Source: Aquimarina sp. MAR_2010_214 (lineage in GTDB: Bacteria > Bacteroidota > Bacteroidia > Flavobacteriales > Flavobacteriaceae). From it: DNA of 64,000 nucleotides. Every line of letters begins with the position of its first letter. Position 1 is the first letter of the stretch. Under the pieces are notes generated by a model. That model was not told the origin of the DNA, searched no databases, and saw nothing but the letters and a program-made list of their open reading frames with translations. The stretch lies in the NCBI RefSeq assembly GCF_002846555.1, contig NZ_PJMS01000001.1:2232001-2296000 (forward strand), in the 5' to 3' direction. A program made the translations under genes and the position numbers. Below, piece by piece: positions 8,882-18,081 of this stretch.

Positions 8882-10243
8882 GTGGAATACGCAAAAAACA
8901 TACTAGAAACCATTGGAAATACACCTTTGGTTCAACTGAATACACTGGTGAAAGATGTAGATGCTTTGGTGTTGTCTAAATATGAAACTTTTAATCCCGG
9001 GAATTCTGTAAAGGATCGGATGGCTTTAAAAATGATAGAAGACGCAGAAGCAGATGGTCGATTACAGCCAGGAGGAACCATTATAGAGGGTACATCAGGA
9101 AATACAGGAATGGGATTAGCCTTGGTAGCTATCATAAAAGGGTATAAGCTGATTTGTGTGATGGCAGATAAGCAGTCTAAGGAAAAAATGGATATTCTTA
9201 GAGCTGTAGGAGCAAAGGTAATGGTTTGCCCAACTAATGTAGAACCGGATGACCCAAGATCTTATTATTCGGTTTCTAAGAGATTGGCAGAAGAAACTCC
9301 AAATTCCTGGTATGTTAATCAGTATGATAACCCCTCAAATGCGCTGGCACATTATGAAAGTACTGGACCCGAAATTTGGAAACAAACAGATGGTAAAATA
9401 ACACATTTTATTGTTGGAGTAGGTACCGGAGGTACTATATCTGGTGTGGGAAAATATCTAAAAGAAAAAAATCCAAATATTAAGATCTGGGGAATAGATA
9501 CCTATGGCTCTGTATTTAAAAAATACCATGAAACTGGGATTTTTGATGAAAACGAAATTTATTCCTATATCACAGAAGGGATTGGGGAAGATATTTTGCC
9601 AAAAAATGTAGATTTTTCTGTTATCGACGGGTTTACTAAGGTAACAGATAAAGATGCGGCAGTATATACTCAAAAACTTGCAAAAGAAGAAGGAATGTTT
9701 TTAGGTAATAGTGCAGGAGCAGCTATAAAAGGATTACTTCAATTAAAAAAACATTTTACCAAGGATGATGTTGTCGTTGTTTTATTTCATGATCATGGTA
9801 GTAGGTATGTAGGGAAAATGTTTAATGATGATTGGATGCGGGAAAGAGGTTTTCTGGATGAAGAAGTATATACAGCCGATGATTTAGTGAAAAATCATAT
9901 CGAAAAACCCTTGATTACTGTTAAAACAGAAGAACTGGTATCACATGCTATCGAGCGTATGCGTAAATTTAAAATTTCACAAATACCAGTAGTTGATAGT
10001 GATGGATTTGTTGGTTCTGTAGATGAAAGTGCTCTTTTTACGGCCTTTTTGGATGATAAAAATACAGGAAGTACACCAATCAAAGATGTTATGAAAAATC
10101 CTTTCCCGATTGTAAATGCTAAAACTTCACTTGATGAGATATCCAAGCTTATTAAAAATGGAAGTTCTGCTGTTTTAGTTACCTTAGAAAACGGAAAGCA
10201 CCATATCATTACAAAGTATGATGTTATTAGTCATATAAAATAA
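8882..10243 (+). CDS. Cystathionine beta-synthase / PLP-dependent cysteine synthase with CBS domains
   Basis: The 453-residue protein starts with GTG. Residues 1-320 form a fold-type II PLP enzyme: NPGNSVKDRMA with the Schiff-base lysine at about 44, the substrate loop GTSGNTGMG, and the phosphate-binding GVGTGGTISG. Two CBS domains follow (about 335-453). The enzyme condenses serine and homocysteine to cystathionine, or O-acetylserine and sulfide to cysteine. The C-terminal CBS pair matches eukaryotic-style cystathionine beta-synthase, although in bacteria the preference cannot be read from sequence. It appears to be a single-gene unit with its own promoter and a downstream terminator. Confidence 0.92.
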   Translation: MEYAKNILETIGNTPLVQLNTLVKDVDALVLSKYETFNPGNSVKDRMALKMIEDAEADGRLQPGGTIIEGTSGNTGMGLALVAIIKGYKLICVMADKQSKEKMDILRAVGAKVMVCPTNVEPDDPRSYYSVSKRLAEETPNSWYVNQYDNPSNALAHYESTGPEIWKQTDGKITHFIVGVGTGGTISGVGKYLKEKNPNIKIWGIDTYGSVFKKYHETGIFDENEIYSYITEGIGEDILPKNVDFSVIDGFTKVTDKDAAVYTQKLAKEEGMFLGNSAGAAIKGLLQLKKHFTKDDVVVVLFHDHGSRYVGKMFNDDWMRERGFLDEEVYTADDLVKNHIEKPLITVKTEELVSHAIERMRKFKISQIPVVDSDGFVGSVDESALFTAFLDDKNTGSTPIKDVMKNPFPIVNAKTSLDEISKLIKNGSSAVLVTLENGKHHIITKYDVISHIK

Positions 10244-10269
10244 ATTCTTATATTTAAATAATAATTCAC

Positions 10270-10310
10270 CCCCTCTATCGGCTTTTTTTGTAGGCTAATA
10301 AAGGGGTTTT
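10270..10310 (+). terminator. Putative terminator after cystathionine beta-synthase
   Basis: A CCCCT arm (10270-10274) and an AGGGG arm (10302-10306) flank a long AT-rich loop and are followed by TTTT. It lies 27 bases after the stop codon. The stem is short, so confidence is moderate. Confidence 0.5.
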
Positions 10311-10382
10311 GTTTATCTTTTTATAGGTCACCAGGAATACATCTATGTAGACTAAAGATGATAAGTGTAAAATAAGGGTTGT

Positions 10383-11363
10383 ATGTGTAAGTATTTGTTT
10401 GATTTTTCTAATATAGACAAGCTAAGTGACTATTTTAGATCTAAATTAAGTCCGAATAGTTCTAAGGGGCGAATTTATTTTCCTTCAGAAATTGGAGAAG
10501 GGTATTTATTGTATTATAAAATATCTCCGGAAGTCTTTCTTCTTATAAATAATTATAAAGCTAATACGGATATTGAATATGTAAGAAGGCCTATAGAAGA
10601 AAAGGATATTATACTTCATTTTAGGAAATATGCTTTAGATCATCAGTTAGAGAAAGATCAGATTGTAAGTCGATATTCTGACAGCTATACTCCAGGTAAT
10701 ATGAGATGTATGGATGCTCGACAGGGAGAACAAATATTTATTCCAAAAGGAGCAGAAATAAAATCGACTATGATTGTATTAAAAAGTTCGTACACCCAGC
10801 CTTTTTTTATAAAAAATAGCGATATGGCAGAGAAACTTGATAATTATATTCGCTATTCTCACCAGCATATTAATAAGTTTTATCTTTCTTATAAGCAATC
10901 AAATCTTTTTGATCAGATCGTACAACCGGATATAGATAAAGTAGAGAACTATCTTTATTTTATTGCTCGAGGTATTCGGTTATTAGAAACTTTCTGGAAA
11001 GATGTATTAAAATGGGAGACGGAGAGCAATCCTTTTAATATTAATTGTGGGCAAGTTGGTAATATTTATAAAGTAAGTGATTATCTTAAGAACAATCTTA
11101 AAGAGCCTTTTGTAGGAGTTGATCAATTAGCTGCAATGGCACATATGAGTCGCACGAATTTTTTTAATATGTTTAAAGAAATTCATAATCAGACTCCATT
11201 AGAATTTTTTAATAATAAGCGACTAGAAATTTCATATAACATGATTATCGGAGAAGGATTATCAATACGCGAAGTAATGGATACACTTAATTATTCTAAT
11301 TCTTCAAAATTTAAAAAAGCATTTTTTAATAAGTTCGATATCTACCCTGATATAAACATGTAA
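10383..11363 (+). CDS. AraC-family transcriptional regulator
   Basis: The 326-residue protein has an N-terminal region of about 220 residues with no recognisable ligand domain and a C-terminal AraC helix-turn-helix pair (about 232-326). The latter shows VDQLAAMAHMSRTNFFNMFKEIHNQTPLEFFN and the second helix pair ending in YSNSSKFKKAFFNKFDIYP. The architecture matches the many flavobacterial AraC proteins often linked to iron or nutrient uptake genes, but no such gene is adjacent. It stands alone, so its target is unknown. Confidence 0.88.
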   Translation: MCKYLFDFSNIDKLSDYFRSKLSPNSSKGRIYFPSEIGEGYLLYYKISPEVFLLINNYKANTDIEYVRRPIEEKDIILHFRKYALDHQLEKDQIVSRYSDSYTPGNMRCMDARQGEQIFIPKGAEIKSTMIVLKSSYTQPFFIKNSDMAEKLDNYIRYSHQHINKFYLSYKQSNLFDQIVQPDIDKVENYLYFIARGIRLLETFWKDVLKWETESNPFNINCGQVGNIYKVSDYLKNNLKEPFVGVDQLAAMAHMSRTNFFNMFKEIHNQTPLEFFNNKRLEISYNMIIGEGLSIREVMDTLNYSNSSKFKKAFFNKFDIYPDINM

Positions 11364-11414
11364 TATGTGAAAATCAAATTCTGATTTCTTTATTTGAATA
11401 GGTGTAAAAATAAA

Positions 11415-11438
11415 GATGGTTGCCAAAAGGCAACCATC
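11415..11438 (-). terminator. 10-bp hairpin with AAAA loop; terminator best read on minus strand
   Basis: Arms 11415-11424 and 11429-11438 are perfectly complementary around AAAA. On the minus strand the hairpin is followed by a T-rich tract, so it could end transcripts arriving from the peroxiredoxin gene that stops at 11732. The roughly 290 bases between hold no ORF I can support. It could also be a terminator for the AraC gene on the plus strand. Confidence 0.5.
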
Positions 11439-11731
11439 AATAACCTAACACAAACTCAACTTAGCTTAGGGTTTTGTAATCGTAATATTTTTTGAATGAA
11501 TTAATTTTCCCTTTAATTCACAACAAAGTAAAGAAATGAATTTGTGGTTGAGTTTTCCATTAATACATAAAACATTACCAATAGTACATTTTTGAGTAAA
11601 ATTAACTTGATTTTAAGAATTTTATGAGGTAATCGTACTATTTAGGAGGAGTTAGTTTGTGTTTTTCATGTAAATAACAAATCTAACCTTCTTTTTTTAG
11701 GGGGTACTAACTAATGTTAGTTAATTTTGAG

Positions 11732-12586
11732 TTAAAGTACATGATGATCAAGAATTTTTAAAAATAGTTCTGGTTCTGGTCGCACTCTATAATTATTAGT
11801 GAGATCTACAAAGATTATTTGCCCCTCTTTATTGGTTATGATTACAGTTGGTAATACGGTATCACTATTATATCCTAGCGCCTGGAATCCCATAGGGAGT
11901 CCGTTTTTAGAAAAAATTTGTAATTGCTTAGCAACTTCACTTCCTTGATCTACCAGATAATTGAAATCTAATCCAAATCTTTTTGCAAGAGATTTGGTTT
12001 GTTTATGAGGTTGGGGGCTAATAAGGATAATGTTTACATTTCTTTTTTCGAGTTCTTTATATTGTGAAGCAACTTCTTTTATTTGCGCCATACATAATGG
12101 ACACCAATTCCCACGATAGAATAGAAAAATTGATGGATTGCCTATAAATTTAGAGGTGTTTACATTGTTTTTTTCTGTATCCTGCAATTTAAGCTCTGGT
12201 AATTGATTACCAACTTTAATAACTGTGTTTTTTTCTCTATTCCTAAAAGTAGAGTACCATTTTATATATAATATCCACCCTAAAAATAAACCGATCGCTG
12301 GTAGGAATCCGTTCAAATCTTGTTCAATAACACCCCCAAATAGTAAGCTAATTAAAAAACCAATAGCTATTGGAAGTGTGTATTTTTTTAGATTGGCATC
12401 AGTTCTTGCAACTGGTTTTATGAAAATCAAAATAAAGAGTGTTACGATAGAAACCGAAATAATTAGGTTTCCGATATATCTATAAGATACACCATGGTTA
12501 ACAAGATGTGTAAAACTGTCAAAAGCAAAGTAAAGAGCAATTACAGGAAAAACAGATATGAAAATAGATTTTAGAATGTTGGTCAT
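11732..12586 (-). CDS. Membrane-anchored peroxiredoxin-like (AhpC/TSA) protein
   Basis: The 284-residue protein has four predicted membrane helices (about 5-24, 36-57, 70-88, 93-110), then a thioredoxin-fold AhpC/TSA domain (about 120-284). The domain starts GNQLPELKLQD and contains YRGNWCPLCMAQIKEV, with cysteines at 162 and 165. A WCPxC peroxidatic site is typical of the peroxiredoxin-like family of Bacteroidetes. It probably reduces peroxides or exchanges thiols at the cytoplasmic membrane. Which side the domain faces cannot be told from sequence alone. It is divergent from the DUF2851 gene, with no obvious operon partner. Confidence 0.82.
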   Translation of the reverse strand: MTNILKSIFISVFPVIALYFAFDSFTHLVNHGVSYRYIGNLIISVSIVTLFILIFIKPVARTDANLKKYTLPIAIGFLISLLFGGVIEQDLNGFLPAIGLFLGWILYIKWYSTFRNREKNTVIKVGNQLPELKLQDTEKNNVNTSKFIGNPSIFLFYRGNWCPLCMAQIKEVASQYKELEKRNVNIILISPQPHKQTKSLAKRFGLDFNYLVDQGSEVAKQLQIFSKNGLPMGFQALGYNSDTVLPTVIITNKEGQIIFVDLTNNYRVRPEPELFLKILDHHVL

Positions 12587-12731
12587 TTTATATACTGATT
12601 TTGAGGATTAGTCAATGGTATTCAAAAGAGCTTACAGTATTCTAATAAAATTTAGTATTTTCATGGCCAAATTTTAGAAAAGCTATTCTCCTTATTTTCT
12701 ATCCTACCCGAAATATTTAATAGCTAATTCC

Positions 12732-12749
12732 ACCTGTTTATCTGCAGGT
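12732..12749. repeat. Short inverted repeat in peroxiredoxin/DUF2851 intergenic region
   Basis: ACCTG (12732-12736) and CAGGT (12745-12749) form an imperfect palindrome within a C/G-richer island of an AT-rich spacer. It resembles dispersed intergenic palindromes common in flavobacterial genomes. Only one copy is in this window, so repeat status is a guess. Confidence 0.3.
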
Positions 12750-12782
12750 AGGTCTGATAATTATAAACAAGAGATAGAATAT

Positions 12783-14063
12783 ATGACTGAGGATTTTTTG
12801 CAATACCTTTGGAAATACAAAAAATTTGGATTTACCAATCTTAAGACAACAAAACATGAGGAACTTATACTTCAACAAGTAGGGACTCATAATGTAGAAA
12901 ACTCTGGACCTGATTTTTTTAATGCAAGACTCATTATCCAAGGACAGAAATGGGCAGGAAATGTTGAGGTACATATTAAATCAAGTGATTGGTACGTTCA
13001 TAACCATGAGAATGACCCTGCATATGATAATGTAATTCTTCATGTCGTTTGGGAAGATGATGTAGAGGTTTATAGAAATGATAACTCGATTATACCTACA
13101 CTACAACTTAAAGAGTATGTAAAAGAAGAGCTATTGGTTCGTTATAAGAAACTCTTCGATAAAAATGCTCAACAATGGATTAGTTGTGACAAACAGCTTC
13201 CAGAAGTTTCGGATTTTATGCTTTCGAATTGGCAGGAAAGATTGTATTTAGAGCGGCTAGAGAAAAAATCAACTTTAATTTTAGAGCTTTTAGAAGATTC
13301 TGCGAATAATTGGGAAGCTGTATTGTTTAGACTACTGTCCAAAAATTTTGGCTTGAAAACAAACGGAATTGCTTTTCTGAGTATAGCAAACTCAATAGAT
13401 TTTGCAGTACTTAGAAAATGCACAGATCACCTGGGACAAATAGAAGCATTGTTTTTTGGTCAGGCAGGTTTCCTGGAGATTAATACTGAAGGAGAGTATT
13501 TCAATACCTTAAAGAAAGAGTATAGGTTTTTGAAAAATAAATTTAAATTAAATACCAATGGAGTAGAACCATTACATTTTTTTAGACTAAGACCATCTAA
13601 TTTTCCAACAATACGATTAGCTCAGTTGGCAATGTTGTATTTTAAAAACCACCAACTATTCAGCAAAGTAATTAATAGCAATACGATAGATGATTTTTAT
13701 ACTCTTTTCAATGTAGAAACAAGTGAGTTTTGGCAAAACCATTATACTTTTGAAAAAGAGTCAAAAACAAGAAAGAAAAAACTAACAAAATCATTTATTG
13801 ATTTGTTGTTGATTAATACAATTATTCCCATGAAATTTGTTTATGCCAGAAGTATGGGGCAAAATCCCGAAGAAGATATTTTTGAATTAATTTCTAAATT
13901 GCCTTTTGAAAAAAATAGTATTATTAGCAATTTTGCGGACTTAAAAGTACCAATTGAAAATGCGATGCATTCTCAAGCAATGATCCAACTCAAAAATACA
14001 TATTGTGATCAAAAAGCATGTTTAAAATGTGCAATCGGGAATTATTTATTAAATGGTGAATAG
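12783..14063 (+). CDS. DUF2851 family protein
   Basis: This 426-residue protein matches DUF2851, a family nearly confined to Bacteroidetes. Diagnostic blocks are MTEDFLQYLWKY at the start, GTHNVENSGPDFFNARL, GNVEVHIKSSDWYVH and HVVWEDD. The PDFxxA and GxVEVH pattern resembles a nuclease-like active core, but activity is not established as far as I know. A C-terminal Cys cluster (C-x6-C-x2-C, near 414-423, in DQKACLKCAIGNYLL) could bind metal. It is followed at 30 bases by a PspC-domain gene and a K+ channel gene, likely in one operon. Cytoplasmic; function unknown. Confidence 0.88.
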   Translation: MTEDFLQYLWKYKKFGFTNLKTTKHEELILQQVGTHNVENSGPDFFNARLIIQGQKWAGNVEVHIKSSDWYVHNHENDPAYDNVILHVVWEDDVEVYRNDNSIIPTLQLKEYVKEELLVRYKKLFDKNAQQWISCDKQLPEVSDFMLSNWQERLYLERLEKKSTLILELLEDSANNWEAVLFRLLSKNFGLKTNGIAFLSIANSIDFAVLRKCTDHLGQIEALFFGQAGFLEINTEGEYFNTLKKEYRFLKNKFKLNTNGVEPLHFFRLRPSNFPTIRLAQLAMLYFKNHQLFSKVINSNTIDDFYTLFNVETSEFWQNHYTFEKESKTRKKKLTKSFIDLLLINTIIPMKFVYARSMGQNPEEDIFELISKLPFEKNSIISNFADLKVPIENAMHSQAMIQLKNTYCDQKACLKCAIGNYLLNGE

Positions 14064-14092
14064 AATTTAGGATAATATATTTATTTTGCGAT

Positions 14093-14314
14093 ATGCTTTA
14101 TAATCTAAGACAATTTTTAGAACGTAACGGGTTTTATGTTTCCTCCAGGTTAGCCGATAGGTTGGGGATGCGAGCTAAAAATGTGCGTTTGTTCTTTATT
14201 TATTTAACTTTTGCTACCGTAGGCTTAGGTTTTGTAATATACCTTAACCTAGCATTTTGGTTAAAATTAAAAGATTTGGTTTATACTAAACGAACTTCAG
14301 TATTTGATCTATGA
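14093..14314 (+). CDS. PspC-domain small membrane protein
   Basis: The 73-residue protein has the PspC layout: a short N-terminal motif (GFYVSSRLADRLGMRAKNVR) followed by one long hydrophobic stretch (about 33-55). PspC proteins act in phage-shock-type envelope stress responses, but stand-alone copies are common in Bacteroidetes with unknown roles. Its stop overlaps the start of the K+ channel gene by 4 bases (ATGA), so the two are translationally coupled. This suggests a small partner or modulator of the channel, which is inference. Confidence 0.8.
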   Translation: MLYNLRQFLERNGFYVSSRLADRLGMRAKNVRLFFIYLTFATVGLGFVIYLNLAFWLKLKDLVYTKRTSVFDL

Positions 14315-15327
14315 AAAAGAGATATAGATGGGGAATACCAAAAATATATATTGCATTAATTTTATTAATTATAGTAGTTGCTATCGGGGTACTAGGGTTT
14401 CGGTTTTTTTCAAATTATTCCTGGGTTGATGCTTTATACATGACAGTTATCACCTTGTCTACTGTAGGTTTTGGAGAAGTTCAGCCTTTAGATGATAATG
14501 CAAAGTTATTTACTGTATTTCTTATCTCTACTAGTGTAGCCATATTTGCATATTCGGTATCTGTAATAACAGAGTATATTGTAAGTAAAAATGATCCTAG
14601 AAGAGTTCAATATCGAAAAACACAAAAAATGATAAATCACATTGAGAATCATATTATTATTATAGGTTATGGTCGTAATGGTAAACAAGCTGCTGCCAAA
14701 TTGTTAGCATACAATAAACCATTTATTATTATAGAAAAAGACGAAGCCGTAATAGAAAGGTATCAAAATGAAAACCTGCTTTTTCTAAAAGGTAATGCTA
14801 CAGAAGATGAAGTGTTAACAGAAGCAGGAGTAAGGAAAGCTGATTGTTTAATATGCACATTGCCAGAAGATGCAGATAACCTGTTTATCGTGCTTTCTGC
14901 CAGACAAATTAATAAAGGACTCAAAATAATTAGTAGAGCTTCTCAAGATGCTTCTTATAAGAAAATACGATTAGCTGGTGCAGATAATGTTATTATGCCT
15001 GATCGTATAGGTGGAGATCATATGGCATCATTAGTAGTAGTGCCTGATTTAATAGAGTTTTTGGATAACCTTTCTATTGTAGGTAAAAGATCTATAAACA
15101 TCGAAGAAATATCTTTTGAAGATATGTTTGATGATAAAATAGAAAGGACCATTCTTGATATTGATATGAGATCCAGAACAGGATGTACTATTATAGGTTA
15201 CAAATCACCAGATGGAGAATATATTGTAAATCCAGAAGCTAACACATTATTAAAACCGAGTTCCAGGATTGTAGTTTTAGGTCGCCCGGAGCAAATTAAT
15301 CTTTTAAATAAGGAATTCGATATTTGA
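14311..15327 (+). CDS. Potassium channel with RCK (TrkA-N) domain
   Basis: The 338-residue protein has two membrane helices (about 10-32 and 63-90) around a pore loop with the selectivity filter TVGFGE at 51-56. A cytoplasmic RCK module follows: a Rossmann TrkA-N domain starting IIIIGYGRNGKQAA (about 115) and a TrkA-C domain (about 250-338). This is the Kch/MthK-type layout, in which ligand or nucleotide binding to RCK gates K+ flux. It shares a 4-base overlap with the PspC gene and is followed by a terminator, so it closes the DUF2851-PspC-channel operon. Confidence 0.92.
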   Translation: MKKRYRWGIPKIYIALILLIIVVAIGVLGFRFFSNYSWVDALYMTVITLSTVGFGEVQPLDDNAKLFTVFLISTSVAIFAYSVSVITEYIVSKNDPRRVQYRKTQKMINHIENHIIIIGYGRNGKQAAAKLLAYNKPFIIIEKDEAVIERYQNENLLFLKGNATEDEVLTEAGVRKADCLICTLPEDADNLFIVLSARQINKGLKIISRASQDASYKKIRLAGADNVIMPDRIGGDHMASLVVVPDLIEFLDNLSIVGKRSINIEEISFEDMFDDKIERTILDIDMRSRTGCTIIGYKSPDGEYIVNPEANTLLKPSSRIVVLGRPEQINLLNKEFDI

Positions 15328-15334
15328 TGATTAG

Positions 15335-15377
15335 AAACATTTAACATGTAAAAAAATTGTAAACAAATGTTTTTTTT
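15335..15377 (+). terminator. Terminator after the K+ channel gene
   Basis: AAACATTT (15335-15342) pairs with AAATGTTT (15365-15372) and runs into a T tract (15370-15377), 8 bases after the channel stop codon. Confidence 0.65.
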
Positions 15378-15426
15378 ACCATCTTGCTCACTTCTTAACA
15401 ATTAAATTCAATTAATTCACAACATC

Positions 15427-17034
15427 ATGAAGAGAATTCTTCTTTCACTTTTAGCACTTACTATTCCATTTATAACATTCGCACAAGAGACCACAGAAAA
15501 GGGGTTAGATCAAAAAATAGATGAAGGTTTTAAACCTGTATCCGATTTTTTCTCTGCTGTAATTTTCTTTGAAGTTTTTGATGGTGCTCCATTTGTTATT
15601 ATATTATTAGTATTAAGTGCCTTGTTTTTTACTCTGTACTTTGGTTTTCCTAATTTTAGGTATTTTGGAAAAGCAATTAATGTGGTACGAGGGAAATATG
15701 ATGATGTTGAAGGACATGGTATTGAAGGGCATCCAGAAGTTAATATAGTTGAAGGAGATATTAGAGATACTATACGTGATGAATCTAAAGAAGGAGAAGT
15801 TAGTCATTTTCAAGCACTGGCAACAGCAGTTTCTGGTACTGTAGGTAATGGTAATATTGCTGGGGTAGCTTTGGCAATTGCACTTGGAGGACCAGGAGCA
15901 ACATTTTGGATGATCATCTGCGGATTATTAGGAATGTCCACAAAGTTTGTAGAATGTACGTTGGGAGTTCAATATAGAGATGTAGGAGAAGATGGTACTG
16001 TATATGGTGGTCCCATGTATTATTTAAGTAAAGGATTAAAAGAAAGAGGGTTTAAAGTTTTAGGAAAAATTGCAGCAATTATATTTGCTGTATTTTGTAT
16101 AGGAGGATCTTTTGGAGGTGGTAATGCCGCACAATCTAACCAAGCAACTGTTGTTTTAAAAGAGCTTTTGGATCTTCAAAGTACAGGAGCAGGGTTTTGG
16201 ATTGGAATAGTTCTGGCAATTCTTGTTGGAATTATTATTATTGGTGGAATTAAGCGTATTGCTTCTGTGACAGAAAAGGTAGTTCCGTTTATGGCTATCT
16301 TATATTTGTTAGCGTGTTTATATATAATTTTTGGTAATTTTTCATTGGTTGATGATGCTATAGGGTTAATTATTAGCGAAGCTTTTAATCCAACAGCTAT
16401 TGGAGTAGGAAGTATCATAGGAGTATTGTTAGTTGGATTTAAGAGAGCTGCATTTTCTAATGAAGCAGGAGCAGGTTCTGCATCTATTGCGCATTCAGCA
16501 GTAAGAACTAAGTATTCTGCCAGTGAAGGACTTGTTGCTTTACTAGAGCCTTTTATTGATACTGTAGTGATATGTACAATGACAGCATTAGTAATTATTA
16601 TTTTCAATTTTGGTGGAGCATTTGAGTATGGAGGTGATGGTTCTGGAGCAGTTTTTATTGATGGAGTATCCTATGAAGGTGCAGGGATAACTTCTATGGC
16701 CTTTGCAAAATATATACCTTATTCTAATGTTTTTCTAACCATTGCAGTAGTATTATTTGCTGTTTCAACTATGATTTCATGGTCATATTACGGTTTGCAA
16801 TCCTGGAAATTCTTATTCGGTAGAGGTAAACTTGCTGATTTAACCTATAAATTATTGTTTTTAACTTTTGTAATAATTGGAGCAGCAGCTAGTATGAGTT
16901 CTATTTGGGCATTCTCTGATGCAATGATTTTTGCGATGGTGTTTCCAAATATGATAGGTTTATTCTTCTTATTTCCAGTAGTTAAAAGACAACTGGCGAG
17001 ATATTTTGAAGCAATAAAAGCATCTAAGAGCTAG
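15427..17034 (+). CDS. Alanine/glycine:sodium symporter (AGCS family)
   Basis: The 535-residue polytopic protein belongs to the AGCS (AlsT/DagA) family. Signature segments are SGTVGNGNIAGVALAIALGGPGATFWM, GGPMYYL, GGSFGGGNAAQSNQ and KRAAFSNEAGAGSASIAHSA; each is the glycine-rich family core. The N-terminus carries an extra signal-peptide-like stretch (about 1-21) before the first transport helix, common in Bacteroidetes members. It imports alanine or glycine with Na+, in keeping with a marine lifestyle. Its own transcription terminator seems to lie inside the start of the next gene (17061-17106). Confidence 0.92.
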   Translation: MKRILLSLLALTIPFITFAQETTEKGLDQKIDEGFKPVSDFFSAVIFFEVFDGAPFVIILLVLSALFFTLYFGFPNFRYFGKAINVVRGKYDDVEGHGIEGHPEVNIVEGDIRDTIRDESKEGEVSHFQALATAVSGTVGNGNIAGVALAIALGGPGATFWMIICGLLGMSTKFVECTLGVQYRDVGEDGTVYGGPMYYLSKGLKERGFKVLGKIAAIIFAVFCIGGSFGGGNAAQSNQATVVLKELLDLQSTGAGFWIGIVLAILVGIIIIGGIKRIASVTEKVVPFMAILYLLACLYIIFGNFSLVDDAIGLIISEAFNPTAIGVGSIIGVLLVGFKRAAFSNEAGAGSASIAHSAVRTKYSASEGLVALLEPFIDTVVICTMTALVIIIFNFGGAFEYGGDGSGAVFIDGVSYEGAGITSMAFAKYIPYSNVFLTIAVVLFAVSTMISWSYYGLQSWKFLFGRGKLADLTYKLLFLTFVIIGAAASMSSIWAFSDAMIFAMVFPNMIGLFFLFPVVKRQLARYFEAIKASKS

Positions 17035-17049
17035 TAAGAAATATTTTCT

Positions 17050-17928
17050 ATGAATAATATAAAATCCCATTTCGAAATACATTCACGTTTTCGAAATGGG
17101 ATTTTTCTTTTATCAATTATCCTATTTATTATGCTTATAGGATATTATTTTTATCCGAAATCGCCTTCGTCTAAGCATGATTTTGCTGAGTTGATCTCTT
17201 TTCAGAAACAGATAGACTCCCTTAAGAGTATTGCCGAACAACAAAAAAAAGAGTATCGTCTACAACCTTTTAATCCAAATTTTATCTCTGATCATAAAGG
17301 GTACAAACTAGGACTTTCTGCCAGAGAGTTAGATAGACTTCATACATATAGAAAAGATAATAAATGGATCAATTCTATTACTGATTTTAAAAAAGTAACT
17401 CAAGTTTCAGATTCTCTTCTAGCGGTTATCTCTCCTTTATTTAAATTCCCAGAATGGACAAAAAAGAGTAATGCTGCGGCAAACAGAAAATATCCCAAAA
17501 AGAAATACCCTGTTAAAACATTTAGTCAAAAAAAAGATTTAAATACAGTTTCTAGTGAAGAACTTGAGCAAAGTATTGGTTTGCCTGATTTTGTAGCAGA
17601 CAGAATAATTAGATATAGAAATAGTGTGGGAGGTTTTACTCTTGATATTCAACTTGAGGACGTTCACGGTCTATATGATTATCAGAAAGATAAAATTTTA
17701 TCCATGTTTACTGTTAAAACTCCTAAAAAGATAAAAAAGGTAAATATAAATACTGCATCGGTTAACGAATTAGTAGAAATACCTTATTTCGATTTTGAAA
17801 TGGCGTTGGATATTAAAGATTTTATTGAAAGCAATGGAAGTATTTCTAATTTTGATGAATTAGGAAAAATTGAAGGTTTTTCTCTCAAAAAAATAGATAA
17901 AATAAAGTTATATTTGACAATAAATTAA
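17050..17928 (+). CDS. Helix-hairpin-helix (ComEA-like) membrane-anchored protein
   Basis: The 292-residue protein has one N-terminal membrane helix (about 17-38), a linker, and repeated helix-hairpin-helix motifs. These include DLNTVSSEELEQSIGLPDFVADRIIRYRN (about 163-192) and VNINTASVNELVEIPYFDFEMALDIKDF (about 232-260). It resembles flavobacterial ComEA-like proteins that bind DNA non-specifically; a role in DNA uptake is possible but unproven. The start is backed by the family-like KSHFEIHSRFRNGIFLL segment. A 17-bp intrinsic terminator hairpin overlaps codons 4-19, so the gene is probably expressed at reduced read-through from the upstream symporter gene, or from its own promoter. Confidence 0.82.
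   Translation: MNNIKSHFEIHSRFRNGIFLLSIILFIMLIGYYFYPKSPSSKHDFAELISFQKQIDSLKSIAEQQKKEYRLQPFNPNFISDHKGYKLGLSARELDRLHTYRKDNKWINSITDFKKVTQVSDSLLAVISPLFKFPEWTKKSNAAANRKYPKKKYPVKTFSQKKDLNTVSSEELEQSIGLPDFVADRIIRYRNSVGGFTLDIQLEDVHGLYDYQKDKILSMFTVKTPKKIKKVNINTASVNELVEIPYFDFEMALDIKDFIESNGSISNFDELGKIEGFSLKKIDKIKLYLTIN
17061..17106 (+). terminator. 17-bp terminator hairpin inside the 5' coding region of the HhH gene
   Basis: Arms 17061-17077 and 17089-17105 are perfectly complementary, loop 11 bases, with the 3' arm running into TTTTT. It lies 26 bases after the symporter stop and begins 11 bases after the HhH gene's ATG. It has the layout of an intrinsic terminator for the symporter. Confidence 0.75.
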
Positions 17929-17986
17929 GAATCAATAAAAAACGACTGTGAATTTTGATAAATCTATAAAATGATAATTCATCAAT

Positions 17987-18014
17987 AAACCCATCTTATG
18001 GGTTTTAGTTTTAT
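17987..18014 (+). terminator. Terminator after the HhH gene
   Basis: AAACCCAT (17987-17994) and ATGGGTTT (17998-18005) form an 8-bp stem with a 3-base loop followed by a T-rich tail. It lies 58 bases downstream of the stop. Confidence 0.75.
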
Positions 18015-18081
18015 TGTAATATGGAAACAATCATTATAGGGGCAGTAATATGTTAACTAAAAAAAAGTCAAAGTTATCAAT

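Noticed and set aside
16176..16607. 143-residue minus-strand ORF antisense to the symporter
   Set aside because: Long, but composed of the hydrophobic antisense of a glycine-rich membrane protein; nothing suggests an independent gene.
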